A DNA stretch of 64,000 nt, from positions 1-64,000 of IMG/VR virus record IMGVR_UViG_3300008267_009718. One strand, 5' to 3'. Source of the stretch: a virus. Position 1 is the first letter of the stretch; every line of letters starts with the position of its first letter. The translations under genes and the position numbers were made by a program. Positions 63,356 through 64,000 of the stretch are shown one piece after another. Under the pieces are notes generated by a model. That model worked only from the letters and a program-made list of their open reading frames with translations, was not told the DNA's origin and ran no database searches.

Positions 63356-64000
63356 GATTACACCATCACCTCCGTCTCCACCACGACCACCTGTGGTTCC
63401 AGCACCTCCGCCACCTCCACCGCAACCGTATCCACCGTTACCACCTTGTCCACCAGTACCTGTAGATATACCACCACCTCCTGTACCACCTGTATTTAAG
63501 AATGGTTTAAGTGATTTGATTCCTGGATTTCCATTACCTCCACCAGCAGCACCACCTGCAATAATGTTGGTGGGACGGTAAAAACCTCCATCAGCAAAAT
63601 CAACAGCCCCCTGTAATGTCATTGAACCGCCACCTAAACCGTTATTCGCTGCGGAAGCACCACCACCACCTACACCACCTGATAATGGAAATGTGTTCAA
63701 AACACCTACAATGGGTGTAGCAACAAATGTTGTTCCGTTACCTCCAGCACTACCCGCTTCACCCCCATATCCAGCAATGGATTGGTTACCTGTATTTGAA
63801 AAAAAACCTAATTTACCAATAGGTCCTAACGTAATAATCGCTACCGAAGCAGCACCTCCACCACCACCGCCACCGTTTCCTGTGCTTCCTCTATTACCAC
63901 CATTTGCTGATAATATAATATTTGGTATGGTTGAACCTGCGGTAGCTCCCTGTCCTAACGAAATATATGTTAATGAAGTATCTCCCCCATTTGATGCTGC
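63338..64000 (-). CDS. Glycine-rich tail fibre protein, C-terminal part (5' end outside window)
   Basis: Open reading frame without stop from the right edge to the TGA at 63338, 220 codons seen. The start lies beyond 64000; a TTG at 63700 is an internal codon. The chain is rich in Gly, Asn and Ala with long Gly runs and ends in GGDGGDGVIIITSW. Gly-rich tips ending in GDG-V-I-I-I/V are common at the C-terminus of phage fibres, where they form the receptor-binding tip. The lack of lysine- or cysteine-rich regions fits a stable extracellular fold. Role inferred from composition and ending. Confidence 0.8.
   Translation of the reverse strand, partial: AASNGGDTSLTYISLGQGATAGSTIPNIILSANGGNRGSTGNGGGGGGGAASVAIITLGPIGKLGFFSNTGNQSIAGYGGEAGSAGGNGTTFVATPIVGVLNTFPLSGGVGGGGASAANNGLGGGSMTLQGAVDFADGGFYRPTNIIAGGAAGGGNGNPGIKSLKPFLNTGGTGGGGISTGTGGQGGNGGYGCGGGGGGAGTTGGRGGDGGDGVIIITSW

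Noticed and set aside
63348-63581. Proline-rich open frame on the plus strand
   Set aside because: It is the reverse strand of a Gly-rich fibre gene (Gly codons GGN read as CCN = Pro), with no start signal.
63338-63700. A 120-residue protein starting at TTG 63700
   Set aside because: The frame stays open to the window edge, so TTG is an internal Leu codon of a longer fibre protein.
1-64000. tRNA or rRNA genes
   Set aside because: No cloverleaf or conserved rRNA sequence was noticed by eye; a tRNAscan run would be needed to be sure.
1-64000. Insertion sequences or prophage attachment sites
   Set aside because: No transposase, integrase or terminal inverted repeats were found; gene order is continuous phage.

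Overview
The window is part of the genome of a tailed, contractile-tail (myovirus) phage distantly related to T4. It is very A+T-rich, about one third G+C by eye. Recognisable T4-type proteins are the tail sheath (gp18), tail tube (gp19), tail terminator (gp15), neck proteins (gp13 and gp14), baseplate wedge proteins (gp6, gp25, gp53), a gp26-type baseplate/tail assembly protein, a tape measure, DNA polymerase (gp43), replicative helicase (gp41), RNase H/FEN-type exonuclease, UvsX and a gp32-type single-strand binding protein. The host is probably a member of Bacteroidota, most likely a flavobacterium-like organism. SprB-type repeats, a PKD domain, a carboxypeptidase-regulatory-like domain, a DUF5018-like Ig domain in the sheath and a DUF5522 protein are all typical of that phylum. 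Almost no start codon is preceded by a strong Shine-Dalgarno sequence. No portal, capsid, terminase or tRNA gene is seen, so those lie outside the window.

Layout. 1-16458 (minus): fibre, adhesin and baseplate-periphery genes, many coupled by TAATG stop/start overlaps. 16531-18834: baseplate wedge gp6 and gp25. 18852-19542: two small genes. 19628-26351: nucleotide and DNA metabolism (class II ribonucleotide reductase, helicase, exonuclease, UvsX, SSB). 26457-43201: a second tail block (giant hub-like protein, gp53, giant OmpA-domain protein, tape measure, gp26-like protein with a candidate +1 frameshift extension, tail tube). 43269-50649: HAD-like protein, sheath, gp15, a possible nuclease, and gp14, with a 53-residue ribbon-helix-helix gene on the plus strand. 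50710-55044 (plus): SNF2 helicase, a metallopeptidase-superoxide dismutase fusion, gp13 and a small protein. 55015-57846 (minus): DNA polymerase, convergently overlapping the plus cluster. 57937-63179 (minus): two small genes and four glycosyltransferases. 63338-64000: the end of a glycine-rich fibre protein running off the window.

How it works together. The replication genes form a core comparable to T4's. Tail and baseplate genes assemble a contractile tail whose proteins have been enlarged with Bacteroidota-style surface domains, presumably for binding the host envelope. The glycosyltransferase cluster sits beside a fibre gene and may modify virion or host surface glycans. A TATTTATA-type element on the coding strand lies shortly upstream of many gene starts, on both strands, and is a candidate late promoter. 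Rho-independent terminators follow several operons. The most unusual items are the candidate +1 frameshift in the gp26-like gene, the peptidase-superoxide dismutase fusion, and a multi-helix hydrophobic segment inside a 1770-residue tail protein.
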